A DNA stretch of 64,000 bases from Geobacillus genomosp. 3 (GTDB lineage Bacteria > Bacillota > Bacilli > Bacillales > Anoxybacillaceae). Both the position numbers and the translations under genes were made by a program. Location of the stretch: positions 3,002,001 to 3,066,000 of the forward strand of contig NC_022080.4 of assembly GCF_000445995.2 (NCBI RefSeq), written 5' to 3'. Under the pieces are notes generated by a model. The model was not told the origin of the DNA. It was given only the letters and a program-made list of their open reading frames with translations, and searched no databases. Positions 23,113 through 31,498 of the stretch are shown here, in pieces; within the stretch, counting starts at the first letter, position 1, and each line of letters starts with the position of its first letter.

Positions 23113-25476
23113 TTATTTGCTTTCTTCCTGCTCGAACGCTTGAAGCAGCCTTGTCACATGAGTGCTGATTTCGTTTTCGATGGCTGCATACATCGCTTGA
23201 AACAGCTCAAACCCTTCTTTTTGGTACAGGCGAATCGGGTCTTCTTGCTGGTATTGACGCAGCCCGATCCCCTCTTTTAACAGCATCATATGATCCAAAT
23301 GACGCATCCAATGGTCATCGATGACCGTCAACATGACGCTTTTTAACAGCGACTGCAGGCGGGAATCGCCTTTTTTCCCTTCTAGGAACGAAAGCTGTGC
23401 GTCGACCGCCTCGGCGACGGCTCGCTTCACATCGTCACGATCAGCCGGCGGGCGGTCAAACGCAACAGGCGGGCGGTACAAGATGCGGTTCAGCTCTTCC
23501 GCCATGCGCCCGACATCCCATTCTTCCGGGATTTGCTCAGACGGCGTGTACGCCTCGACGATGCGCTCGCATGCGGAGCGGATCATCGGCGCAACGAGCC
23601 CCACCCGGTCCTCCTCATCAAGCACGCGGTCGCGGATATGGTAAATGACGTTGCGCTGTTCGTTCATGACATCGTCAAGCTTTAAATGGTACTCGCGAAC
23701 GGAAAAGTTCAGCCCTTCGACGATGCGCTGCACTTTATCGACAAACGCGTGAATCTCGTCGTTCAAAATGCAGCCTGTTTCATCCGCTTTCAGCTTCGCC
23801 TTCCATTTTTCCGTCTCCTCGGCCGCAAAGCGCCGGAACATCTCATCTTCAAGGGAGAGGAAAAATTGGCTCGAACCTGGATCCCCTTGGCGCCCGGCCC
23901 GTCCTTTCAGCTGGTTGTCGATCCGCCGGCTCTCATGGCGCTCGGTGCCAAGGACGTGCAGCCCGCCGAGCTTATCGACCCCTTCGCCAAGCAAAATGTC
24001 CGTCCCGCGGCCGGCGATGTTCGTCGCGATCGTCACCCGCCCGCGCTGGCCGGCTTTGGCAATCACCTCGGCCTCCTGCTCGACCGTTTTCGCATTGAGC
24101 AGCTCATACGGCACGTGCTCTTGATCCAAGTACTTGGCCACTTCTTCCGACTGCAAAATCGAGGTCGTCCCGATCAACACCGGCTGCCCGCTTTCATGGC
24201 GGCGCTTCACTTCCTTGGCGACGGCGACGTATTTGTCATGGCGGGTCATGTACACCCGATCGGGCAAGTCAAGGCGGATTTTCGGCTTGTTGGTCGGAAT
24301 CGGAACGACATCCATCCCATAAATGCGCTGAAATTCCTTTTCTTCCGTTTTCGCCGTTCCGGTCATGCCGGATAAAATCGGGTACATGCGGAAATAATTT
24401 TGAATGGTGATGGAGGCGTGCGTCTTGTTCTCCTCCGTGATTTCGAGCCCTTCCTTCGCTTCAATCGCTTGATGGAGCCCGTCGCTTAACGAACGGCCTT
24501 CCATCACGCGCCCGGTAAACGCGTCAACGAGCAGCACTTTGCCGTCGCGGACAATGTAATCGACATCGCGCTTAAACAATACATGCGCCCGCAATGCCTG
24601 GATGACGTAATGATACAACACTTTGTGCTGCAAGTCGTATAAGTTGTCGATCCCAAACGCTTTTTCCACTTTTTCAATGCCGTCGTCCGTTAAGTTGACC
24701 GTTTTCGTTTCCGCGTCAAACAAGTAATCAATGTCGCGCTCAAACCGCTTGACGAGTTTGGCGGCGACGTAATGCAAGTCGGCGCTCGGGCGCGCTTTCC
24801 CGGCGATAATAAGCGGCGTTTTCGCTTCATCAATCAGCACGCTGTCAATCTCGTCGATGATCGCGTAATGGTACGGACGCTGCACTTTTTCCGCCGCATC
24901 GTACACCATATGGTCGCGCAAATAGTCGAAGCCAAATTCCGTACCGATGCCGTATGTAATATCGGCTTCATACGCCCGCTTCTTTTCTTGCGGCGACATC
25001 AGCGGCAAATTGAGCCCGACCGTCAAGCCGAGAAACTCATGAATTTGGCCGATTAAGTTCCGGTCGCGTTTGGCCAAATAATCGTTGACCGTAATGACGT
25101 GCACCCCTTTCCCTTCAAGCGCCCGCAAATAGCTTGGAAGGGAAGCGACGAGCGTTTTCCCCTCGCCGGTGGCCATCTCGGCGATGTTTCCTTCCGCCAG
25201 CACGAGACCGCCGATCAACTGGACGTCAAAATGGCGCATGCCCAGCACCCGCTTTGCCGCCTCGCGGACGACCGCGAACGCTTCCACTTTAATGTCATCC
25301 ACCGACTTGCCTGAGGCGAGCTGCTCTTTCCACTCATCGGTCTTCGCGCGCAGCTCGGCATCGGTTAGTTTCTCTATCTTTGATTCTAAACCGTTAATTT
25401 GTTCCACAATGCGCATATATTTTTTTAACTGCCGTTCGTTCGTATAACTGATCGCTCTTTTTAAGAGTGAAAGCAT
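23113..25476 (-). CDS. secA2: Accessory preprotein translocase ATPase SecA2
   Basis: A 787-residue SecA paralogue. It has Walker A EMATGEGKTLVASLP, the DEAD motif YAIIDEIDSVLIDEAKTPLI, motif III MTGTAKTEEKEFQ, and NIAGRGTDILLG and GRAGRQGDPGSSQF in the second nucleotide-binding fold. It ends AFEQEESK and lacks the C-terminal zinc/SecB-binding CxCxSG tail of housekeeping SecA, which with its SLAP neighbour marks it as SecA2. In B. anthracis SecA2 exports S-layer proteins, and the S-layer gene of this window is a likely client. A TATAAT (25511-25516) lies 35 bp upstream, but its -35 is poor and may border the IS110 element. Confidence 0.93.
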   Translation of the reverse strand: MLSLLKRAISYTNERQLKKYMRIVEQINGLESKIEKLTDAELRAKTDEWKEQLASGKSVDDIKVEAFAVVREAAKRVLGMRHFDVQLIGGLVLAEGNIAEMATGEGKTLVASLPSYLRALEGKGVHVITVNDYLAKRDRNLIGQIHEFLGLTVGLNLPLMSPQEKKRAYEADITYGIGTEFGFDYLRDHMVYDAAEKVQRPYHYAIIDEIDSVLIDEAKTPLIIAGKARPSADLHYVAAKLVKRFERDIDYLFDAETKTVNLTDDGIEKVEKAFGIDNLYDLQHKVLYHYVIQALRAHVLFKRDVDYIVRDGKVLLVDAFTGRVMEGRSLSDGLHQAIEAKEGLEITEENKTHASITIQNYFRMYPILSGMTGTAKTEEKEFQRIYGMDVVPIPTNKPKIRLDLPDRVYMTRHDKYVAVAKEVKRRHESGQPVLIGTTSILQSEEVAKYLDQEHVPYELLNAKTVEQEAEVIAKAGQRGRVTIATNIAGRGTDILLGEGVDKLGGLHVLGTERHESRRIDNQLKGRAGRQGDPGSSQFFLSLEDEMFRRFAAEETEKWKAKLKADETGCILNDEIHAFVDKVQRIVEGLNFSVREYHLKLDDVMNEQRNVIYHIRDRVLDEEDRVGLVAPMIRSACERIVEAYTPSEQIPEEWDVGRMAEELNRILYRPPVAFDRPPADRDDVKRAVAEAVDAQLSFLEGKKGDSRLQSLLKSVMLTVIDDHWMRHLDHMMLLKEGIGLRQYQQEDPIRLYQKEGFELFQAMYAAIENEISTHVTRLLQAFEQEESK

Positions 25477-25673
25477 CCGTATTTCGCTCCTCTATAACGA
25501 ATTCCCATCTATTATACCAAATTCATCATCTATGCGAAATGAGTTGGGGATATGGTAGTTTTTCCAAAATAGTTTAGGAGATGTTCCCTCTTGCTTCCAT
25601 ACGATGAACAATTTGCTTGTCGACAAATTTTGTCGAACGTTGTAGAATGATGTCGATAGGGTTTAGGTTGATC

Positions 25674-25715
25674 AGCCAGCCTCCTTGTGAAAGGATCGCT
25701 GGCGCTTTTTTTTTT
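25674..25715 (+). terminator. Strong intrinsic terminator upstream of the IS110 transposase
   Basis: The hairpin GCCAGC...TCCTT-GTG-AAAGGA...GCTGGC is followed by GCTTTTTTTTTT on the plus strand. It could shield the transposase from outside transcription, or end a chromosomal transcript. The promoter of the transposase would have to lie after it. Confidence 0.6.
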
Positions 25716-25797
25716 GCCAAAAAACATCCATGAGTAAATTTTACTCCCCACCCAGGCATGAAAATCCATCTCTCCTTCCATAATGGAGGATGAACGC

Positions 25798-25906
25798 AAA
25801 CAGTTTGGAAAGACGTGCTTTTTAATGGTGGTTCGACCCTGTACAAAAAACTGTTTGAGTCCATTTGGTGTTCCACCCATTGTAAGCCCTTTTCATTTGG
25901 AAAAGG
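25798..25906 (+). ncRNA. Candidate IS110 bridge RNA region
   Basis: In the IS110 group the non-coding segment before the transposase produces a bridge RNA with two loops that base-pair target and donor DNA. Here two hairpins stand 31 bp apart: AAACAGTTT (25798-25806) with AAACTGTTT (25848-25856) around a 41-nt loop, and CCTTTTC (25888-25894) with GAAAAGG (25900-25906). The position 80-190 bp before the start fits, but the pairing loops have not been matched to flanks, so the extent is inference. Confidence 0.4.
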
Positions 25907-25983
25907 TGACTACGAACAGAAAAATGCCTAACGAACAAGTGGACTCACTGTTTGCGAATTCATCAATGGAAGGAGTCCGGATC

Positions 25984-27120
25984 ATGGATGTGCTTTATCA
26001 TCGTTGCGCAGGTTTAGATGTTCATGCCAAAACGATTGTCGTTTGTGCGCTTTGGGGAGAAGAAGACCACATTCAAAAGGAGATCGAAACGTTTTCGACG
26101 TTTACCAAAGACTTGTTTCGCCTCCTGAAATGGCTCGAGGATCGAGAAATCACTCATCTAGCGATGGAGAGTACGGGGGTTTACTGGAAACCGGTCTTTA
26201 ACATTTTAGAGGACTACTTTGACATTACCTTGGCCAACGCTCAGCGAATCAAGAATGTCCCAGGGAGAAAAACGGATGTATCCGATGCGGAATGGATCGC
26301 TAAATTATTGCGTTATGGACTGATTGAAAAGAGTTTTGTGCCACCCGCGCCAATTCGAGAATTGCGGGACTTGACCCGTTTACGCAAAAAGTGGGTGGGT
26401 CAATTGATTGCGGAAAAAAACCGAATTCATAAAGTATTGGAGTGTTCCAATATCAAGCTGGGTACGGTGATTTCCGACATCTTCGGAGTATCGGGCCGAA
26501 AACTCTTGACCCGTTTAATGGAACAGGGGTACATCGAAGAAGCCGATATCGACGCTTGCCTTCACGGAAGAATGAAAGGGAAAAAGCAACAAATTCAGGA
26601 ATCGCTCTTTGGGACATTAACCGAACATGAGTTGTTCATGATTCGCCAATCGTGGAAGCACATCGAGTATTTGGAAAGCTTGATTCAGGAGATGGACCAA
26701 CGCATCGACCATCTCTTACAACCGTATCAACAGGAAGTGGATCTTCTGATGACGATTCCTGGAGTGAAAAAGGAAACCGCCGCCGTCATCATCGCCGAAA
26801 TCGGAGTGGATATGGGACAGTTCCCGACACCGCAGCGCCTCGCTTCTTGGGCTGGGGTGGCCCCGGGAAATCACGAAAGCGCTGGAAAACGCAAAAGTAC
26901 ACGAACGGTAAAGGGTAATCCTCATATTAAATCCGCGTTATGCGAGGCGGCATGGGCGTTATCCCGATGCAGGAATCAACCGTTGGCGGCGAAATTTTGG
27001 TCATTGGCGGCTCGCCGGGGAAAGAAAAAAGCACTCGTTGCGATCGCGCACCGAATGCTTGTCACCATTTACTGCATGCTTTCCCGAAAAGAACCGTTTT
27101 GGGGACCACAAGTAAGTTAG
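25984..27120 (+). CDS. IS110-family transposase (RNA-guided recombinase type)
   Basis: A 378-residue transposase starting MDVLYHRCAGLDVHAKTIVV after GGAAGGAG; the longer upstream frame lacks a ribosome site. The N-terminal RuvC-like domain carries the DEDD residues D12 (GLDVHAK), E62 (AMESTGVY) and D98/D101 (KTDVSDAEWIA). A coiled-coil stretch follows (200-250). The C-terminal Transposase_20 domain has MTIPGVKKETAAVIIAEIG and the candidate catalytic serine S299 in GNHESAGKRKS. All key residues are intact, so the element may be active. Confidence 0.93.
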   Translation: MDVLYHRCAGLDVHAKTIVVCALWGEEDHIQKEIETFSTFTKDLFRLLKWLEDREITHLAMESTGVYWKPVFNILEDYFDITLANAQRIKNVPGRKTDVSDAEWIAKLLRYGLIEKSFVPPAPIRELRDLTRLRKKWVGQLIAEKNRIHKVLECSNIKLGTVISDIFGVSGRKLLTRLMEQGYIEEADIDACLHGRMKGKKQQIQESLFGTLTEHELFMIRQSWKHIEYLESLIQEMDQRIDHLLQPYQQEVDLLMTIPGVKKETAAVIIAEIGVDMGQFPTPQRLASWAGVAPGNHESAGKRKSTRTVKGNPHIKSALCEAAWALSRCRNQPLAAKFWSLAARRGKKKALVAIAHRMLVTIYCMLSRKEPFWGPQVS

Positions 27121-27266
27121 TATAGCCAAAATGAATACAGAATATACGAGATGCCTAAAAATAAGGCACCTCTGCTTTCCTGTTGTCTTTTTTGGCCATT
27201 TGTAGTGTATCCAAACTGATCACAGGATATACAGAGTTGACCGGGTTTTATGGATTTTCACAGAAA

Positions 27267-27303
27267 AAGAGGGGATCCTACCGTTTTGTCGGATCCCCTC
27301 TTT
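27267..27303. terminator. Terminator of the SLH-protease gene
   Basis: A perfect inverted repeat, AAAGAGGGGATCC/GGATCCCCTCTTT, with a 12-nt loop. It lies 7 bp after the stop at 27311 on the minus strand. Confidence 0.8.
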
Positions 27304-27310
27304 AGTTCGC

Positions 27311-29548
27311 TTAAGACGGATCAAACAACTCGACCATGGTCGTTTTCATTCCGCCCCCGTCCGGCGTGACCGTTGTCACGAACACGATTGTTCCACGATG
27401 CACGGCAATATGCGCGATTTCCCCCTCGACCGACCATTGTTTCACTTTCTTGAGCGTGGCGCTGTCGTACGCCATAATCTGGTTGCCTTGCGCCGCATAC
27501 ACGAGACCTTTCGCCAAATCGAATGCGGCGGAAGAGAACGGCTCAATCGCGCCCGCATACGTCATGTTGACGCTTTTTTGCGCGGTCGTGTAAAACACAA
27601 ACCCGGCGTCATTGAACATGTACTTGCCGTCCGGTGAAAGAACGAAATCCGGCTTCAAGTCGTAGTCGCCATGATAAGGAGATGAGTACGTTTCAACGAA
27701 ATGACCGTCGGCAATCCGGTATACGGACATGTCAATCGGGCTTACGTTCGTCGAGATCGCGTAAATCATCGCTTGGCTTGGATGCATCTCAATCCGGTTC
27801 GCCTCGTAAATCAGCTCAGAATCCACTTCCTGCTTGGTGAACCGATCATAGCTTTTGATGACTGTGTGCTGCCCGGATCCGGACGAAACGTAAATATAGC
27901 GGCCATCGGCGACAATATCAAATGGATCCAAGTCGATGTCAAATGTTTCCTTCAATTGAAATGCATTCGCATCGATCACCGCAATCGCGCCTTTTTGGTT
28001 TTCTTCCTGCCAATAAGAGCTATGCTCCCCTTTTAGCAGGGTCACGTACAGTTCATCCTGGGCAAAATAGAGCCGTTCGGCCGGCAGCGGCAAGGAAATG
28101 TTGCGCACGCTCCGCGTTTCATAGTTGATTTCCACCACACGATTCAAATAGTCAATGCCGTACAAAATCGGCTGCGACGGATGGGCGATGATGTCCACAA
28201 GCGGCCCCTCAAGCGCAAACTTCTCCGTTGCCGCCGGCTCGCCTTGTTCCTTTTCTTCTTCCCCTTGCTCTTCCTCATACACAGGCAGCTCATCGGCCGG
28301 GATGACCGGCAACTGATAGAACGGCACTTGCGCGTATACATACACAGCTTCGCGAACGTAATCGGCCGCCAAGGCAAAGTTCAACTCCCCTTCGCCTAAG
28401 CCGAACGAAACAATCCCGATCACATACCCGTACATGTTAAAGAGCGGTCCCCCCGAGCTGCCGTGGGTCACCGGCGCCGTAAACTGAATAAAATCGGCTT
28501 CGCCTTGTTCGAGTTCAAGCGTGCGAATCGCGCTCACCACTCCGGTTGAAACCGAATCGGAAAGGCCAAGCGGGCTGCCGATCGCGACCACATCATCCCC
28601 CACCTCTACCATGTCGATAGAACCGAGCCGCAACGGCTTAACCGGCAACAAATCAACCGGCTTTAACAGCGCCACATCCAAATCAAGGTCATAATCGACA
28701 ACCCCTTCTATCTCATACTCTTCCCCATTGCTCGTCACCACGGTGAACGATGCCCCGCCGCTGATCACGTGGAAGTTGGTGACGATCAGCCCATTGGCGA
28801 CCATAAACCCGCTTCCTTGCGACTGTTCTTCCCCGTTTTCATCGTACGCATAGACGGTGACGACGCTCTCCTTTTTCGCAATAATGTCTTTACGGGAAAG
28901 GGATGTGGTCAAAGGCGGCTTAAATTCGTCATTCATATACCGGGCCATAAACAAGGCGAACTGCAGCCGGGTGAGCGGCGCGTTCGGGCGGAAGCTGCCA
29001 TCCGGATAGCCGAGCGTCACTTCGTTCGCCGCCAACGCGTGCACGTACGAATACGCCCAGTGGTCCGGCTTGACATCCCAAAAATCCGTCTTCATCTTCC
29101 CGCTTAAATGGTACGCATTCGCAAACATTTTCGCCATTTGCGCCCGCGTCAGCTTGCCGTACGGATCAAACGATCGCTCGGTTTTCCCGCTGACAATGCC
29201 CAACGCCGCGGCCAAGGCAATCTCCTCGTATCCGGTGCTCCCCGGCTTGACATCCGCAAACGGCATCGGCAGTTCCTCATCGGTTTCCAATCCAAGCTGG
29301 CGGACGATCATGAGCACCGCCTGCACGCGCGTCAACGTCGCTTCAGGGTGGAACTTCCCGTCTTTATACCCTTGAATGATGCCGAGCCTGGCCAAATATT
29401 CAATTTCCGCGCGCCCTGACGATACATCGGGAAACAGGCCGCCCGCCGCCCGGGCCGACCCGCCGTATGGCGTCCACAGCGAGGCAACGATCAGCAGCAC
29501 GCACAGTCCAACCGCCCCGGCCCTCCTCCATCTTTTCTCTCTTTTCAA
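27311..29548 (-). CDS. SLH-anchored trypsin-like serine protease with C-terminal propeller-like domain
   Basis: A 745-residue secreted protein. The signal peptide covers about 1-35 (GAVGLCVLLIVASLW). Three SLH domains follow at about 36-210, with 'LTRVQ', 'LTRAQMAKMFANAY' and 'LTRLQFALFMARY' motifs for binding the pyruvylated wall polymer. An HtrA/DegP-like protease domain spans 220-400, with H260 (IVTNFHVIS), D291 (DLDVALLKP) and S365 (GSSGGP) as the likely triad. No PDZ domain is seen. An acidic linker (EEEQGEEEKEQGE) leads to about 300 residues with repeated 'IDANAFQLKETFDIDLDPFD'-like strands, suggesting a YncE-type beta-propeller. I infer surface quality control or processing of cell-wall proteins. 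The gene follows the IS110 element and is a single unit. Confidence 0.85.
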   Translation of the reverse strand: MKREKRWRRAGAVGLCVLLIVASLWTPYGGSARAAGGLFPDVSSGRAEIEYLARLGIIQGYKDGKFHPEATLTRVQAVLMIVRQLGLETDEELPMPFADVKPGSTGYEEIALAAALGIVSGKTERSFDPYGKLTRAQMAKMFANAYHLSGKMKTDFWDVKPDHWAYSYVHALAANEVTLGYPDGSFRPNAPLTRLQFALFMARYMNDEFKPPLTTSLSRKDIIAKKESVVTVYAYDENGEEQSQGSGFMVANGLIVTNFHVISGGASFTVVTSNGEEYEIEGVVDYDLDLDVALLKPVDLLPVKPLRLGSIDMVEVGDDVVAIGSPLGLSDSVSTGVVSAIRTLELEQGEADFIQFTAPVTHGSSGGPLFNMYGYVIGIVSFGLGEGELNFALAADYVREAVYVYAQVPFYQLPVIPADELPVYEEEQGEEEKEQGEPAATEKFALEGPLVDIIAHPSQPILYGIDYLNRVVEINYETRSVRNISLPLPAERLYFAQDELYVTLLKGEHSSYWQEENQKGAIAVIDANAFQLKETFDIDLDPFDIVADGRYIYVSSGSGQHTVIKSYDRFTKQEVDSELIYEANRIEMHPSQAMIYAISTNVSPIDMSVYRIADGHFVETYSSPYHGDYDLKPDFVLSPDGKYMFNDAGFVFYTTAQKSVNMTYAGAIEPFSSAAFDLAKGLVYAAQGNQIMAYDSATLKKVKQWSVEGEIAHIAVHRGTIVFVTTVTPDGGGMKTTMVELFDPS

Positions 29549-30054
29549 TCATATTCCCCCTCTAGTATTGATCCTTTTGGCCATCAGCCGCTTTCATTGT
29601 AATCGAAAAGCAACGAAATCACTAGATGCTTTCGGCGCAACCCGCTTCACTTTTTTGAGGTATTTTTCACCAAAACGCGCATAACGGTGATCCATTTCCG
29701 CCATACTAACTTATCGGCACTTTTTCGATGACCGGTGATTTCGTGAAAAATCGGGCAACACGCTGTCGGCCCAAGCGGAAAAGCTGTTGAAAACGAGCTC
29801 TTCCTTCGCGACTCAAAACACCGATGAAACCAAAGCCACCGTTTTTCACAGCCGGTTTGGGCGTTGGTTGATGCAACCAAAGCCCAAGGTGAGAAGCTCT
29901 GCGAAACGAGCTCCTCTGTCTCAACGAAATTCGCCGGCTTCAAGGAACACCGCCGTTGCTCTGTACGCCCGCATCCGACATGACAGGCAACGGCGAACAT
30001 GTTATACTAATCGGTTGAACAAGCCCTTCGAGTATAAGCAAGGGAGGAACCGTC
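29549..30054. other. Spacer with promoter for the glycosyltransferase operon
   Basis: A good SigA promoter, ATGACA (29980-29985), 17-bp spacer, TATACT (30003-30008), stands 47 bp before the glycosyltransferase ATG. The block 29640-29990 has overlapping minus-strand frames containing phrases such as KSADKLVWRKWITVMRVLVK. These have no ribosome site and may be an old IS flank. Confidence 0.5.
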
Positions 30055-30759
30055 ATGAAGGTGTTAGTCATCATCCCTGCCTATAACGAAGAAGCGACGA
30101 TTCGCCATACGGTGCTCCGTCTGCAGCGCACATGCCCGTACGATTATCTTGTCATCAATGACGGATCGACCGACCGAACGGGCGAAATTCTCGACCAATG
30201 CGGGTTCCGTCATCTGGACTTGCCTGTGAACTTAGGCATCGGCGGGGCGATGCAAACCGGGTATCGATATGCGCTCGAGCATGGCTACGACTACGCCATT
30301 CAACTCGATGCCGACGGCCAACACGACCCGGACGATTTGGAGACGCTCGTCGCCGAAATCGCCGCGTCGGACTATGATATGGTCATCGGCTCCCGCTTTG
30401 TCGAAAAAACGGGCTACAAAGGCAGCCGGCTCCGCCGCCTTGGCATTTTGTACTTCTGTTTTTTGCTTTACCTCGCGTGCGGGGTCAAAATCACCGACCC
30501 GACATCCGGCTACCGCATCGTCAATCGCCGCATCATCCGCGAGTTCGCCCGCGACTATCCCGTTGACTACCCCGAAGTCGAAGTGATCGCCCGGCTGGCC
30601 AAAAAAGGATACCGCATCAAGGAAACAAAAGTCGAAATGAACGCGCGCCAAGGGGGACGGTCATCGATTACGCCGCTCAAGTCGTTGTACTATATGACCA
30701 AAGTGACGTTCACCTCGCTAATCCGGGCCATGTTTGAGACGAGGGAGGGAAGGACATGA
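30055..30759 (+). CDS. GT2 glycosyltransferase, polyprenyl-phosphate sugar synthase type
   Basis: A 234-residue GT-A fold enzyme of the dolichyl/undecaprenyl-phosphate mannose synthase kind. It begins MKVLVIIPAYNEEATIRHTV and has INDGSTDRTGEILD, then LDADGQHDPDD (the DxD metal site) and DPTSGYRIVNRR in the acceptor region. It has no C-terminal membrane pair, so it needs a partner membrane protein. It would load a sugar onto undecaprenyl phosphate at the inner face. The next gene starts within its stop (ATGA, 30756). Confidence 0.9.
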   Translation: MKVLVIIPAYNEEATIRHTVLRLQRTCPYDYLVINDGSTDRTGEILDQCGFRHLDLPVNLGIGGAMQTGYRYALEHGYDYAIQLDADGQHDPDDLETLVAEIAASDYDMVIGSRFVEKTGYKGSRLRRLGILYFCFLLYLACGVKITDPTSGYRIVNRRIIREFARDYPVDYPEVEVIARLAKKGYRIKETKVEMNARQGGRSSITPLKSLYYMTKVTFTSLIRAMFETREGRT

Positions 30760-31115
30760 ACAGCGTCCAGTGGATTACAGTGCTGCTGGCGTCATGGTTC
30801 TTCATCCAAGTCGTTTTCTATTCCGTCCGCAACCGGTTGCGCGACAAGCAAGCCTTTCTCTGGTTTTCGTTATCCATCCTCGGGCTGCTTGGCGCGTTCA
30901 GCCTCGCGCCGCTCAACCGGTTGGCTTCCATGCTTGGCATTTCGTACATGCCGGCGCTCATTTTTGCCATCGCCTTTATCGTCGTGTTAAACGTCTTGCT
31001 GTACCAATCGATCGTTTTGTCTGAACAAGGCGAAACGATCAAACGGCTCGTCCAAGAAATCGCCTTGTTAAAACACGAACTTCACCACACCGAACATAAA
31101 GGAAGAGTGCGATGA
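30756..31115 (+). CDS. DUF2304-family small membrane protein
   Basis: A 119-residue protein with three membrane helices (about 5-20, 36-55, 65-88) and a charged coiled C-terminus (ETIKRLVQEIALLKHELHH). The motif FYSVRNRLRDKQAFLWFSLS is typical of DUF2304, which often follows a soluble GT2 and probably anchors it. Starts and stops overlap with both neighbours. Confidence 0.85.
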   Translation: MNSVQWITVLLASWFFIQVVFYSVRNRLRDKQAFLWFSLSILGLLGAFSLAPLNRLASMLGISYMPALIFAIAFIVVLNVLLYQSIVLSEQGETIKRLVQEIALLKHELHHTEHKGRVR

Positions 31116-31474
31116 ACGCAAGCAGTTGGCTATGGATTGGGCTGAACACCGTCTTGCTTGTCACCGGCCAGTTTTTATGGAAATACGGGATGATGCACCG
31201 GTCGTTTGAACCGGACGTGTTGTCCATCATCAAGCTGCTGTTGTCGCCTTGGATTTTGCTTGGCCTCATCATATACGGAGCGGCGACGGTCGTCTGGCTG
31301 TTCATCTTGTCGCGCGTCCCGCTCAGCATCGCCTACCCCCTGCAAAGCACCGCCTACGTGCTGGCGGTCGTCGGCGCGTATGTCCTATTTGGCGAACCGC
31401 TTTCATGGGTGAAAATCGCCGGCGTCATTCTCATTATGCTCGGGGTATCGTTAATCGGCGTTTCCGCCGCATGA
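31112..31474 (+). CDS. Small EamA/SMR-like transporter, putative lipid-sugar flippase
   Basis: A 120-residue protein with four membrane helices, similar to SMR/EamA half-transporters such as ArnE/ArnF. It has GQFLWKYGM near the N-terminus and LSIAYPLQSTAYVLAVVGAYVLFGEPLSW in the second half. Within this operon the likely task is to flip an undecaprenyl-phosphate sugar to the outer face. Substrate is inferred from neighbours only. Confidence 0.8.
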   Translation: MNASSWLWIGLNTVLLVTGQFLWKYGMMHRSFEPDVLSIIKLLLSPWILLGLIIYGAATVVWLFILSRVPLSIAYPLQSTAYVLAVVGAYVLFGEPLSWVKIAGVILIMLGVSLIGVSAA

Positions 31475-31498
31475 CATCGCCAACAAGGAGGACCCGCC

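Larger units (their letters stand above)
25541..27240 (+). mobile_element. IS110-family insertion sequence (ends approximate)
   Basis: Contains one IS110 transposase and a structured, non-coding upstream segment of about 400 bp. IS110 elements usually lack terminal inverted repeats, so the ends cannot be read directly. I place the left end after the secA2 promoter and the right end before the SLH-protease terminator; both are estimates. It separates secA2 from the SLH-protease gene. Confidence 0.7.

Noticed and set aside
25783..25983. Longer IS110 transposase start
   Set aside because: The extension overlaps the hairpins, has no ribosome site, and family members begin near GLDVHAK.
29647..30000. 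Minus-strand 117-codon frame before the glycosyltransferase operon
   Set aside because: No ribosome site, no domain, and it covers the plus-strand promoter; probably IS-flank debris.
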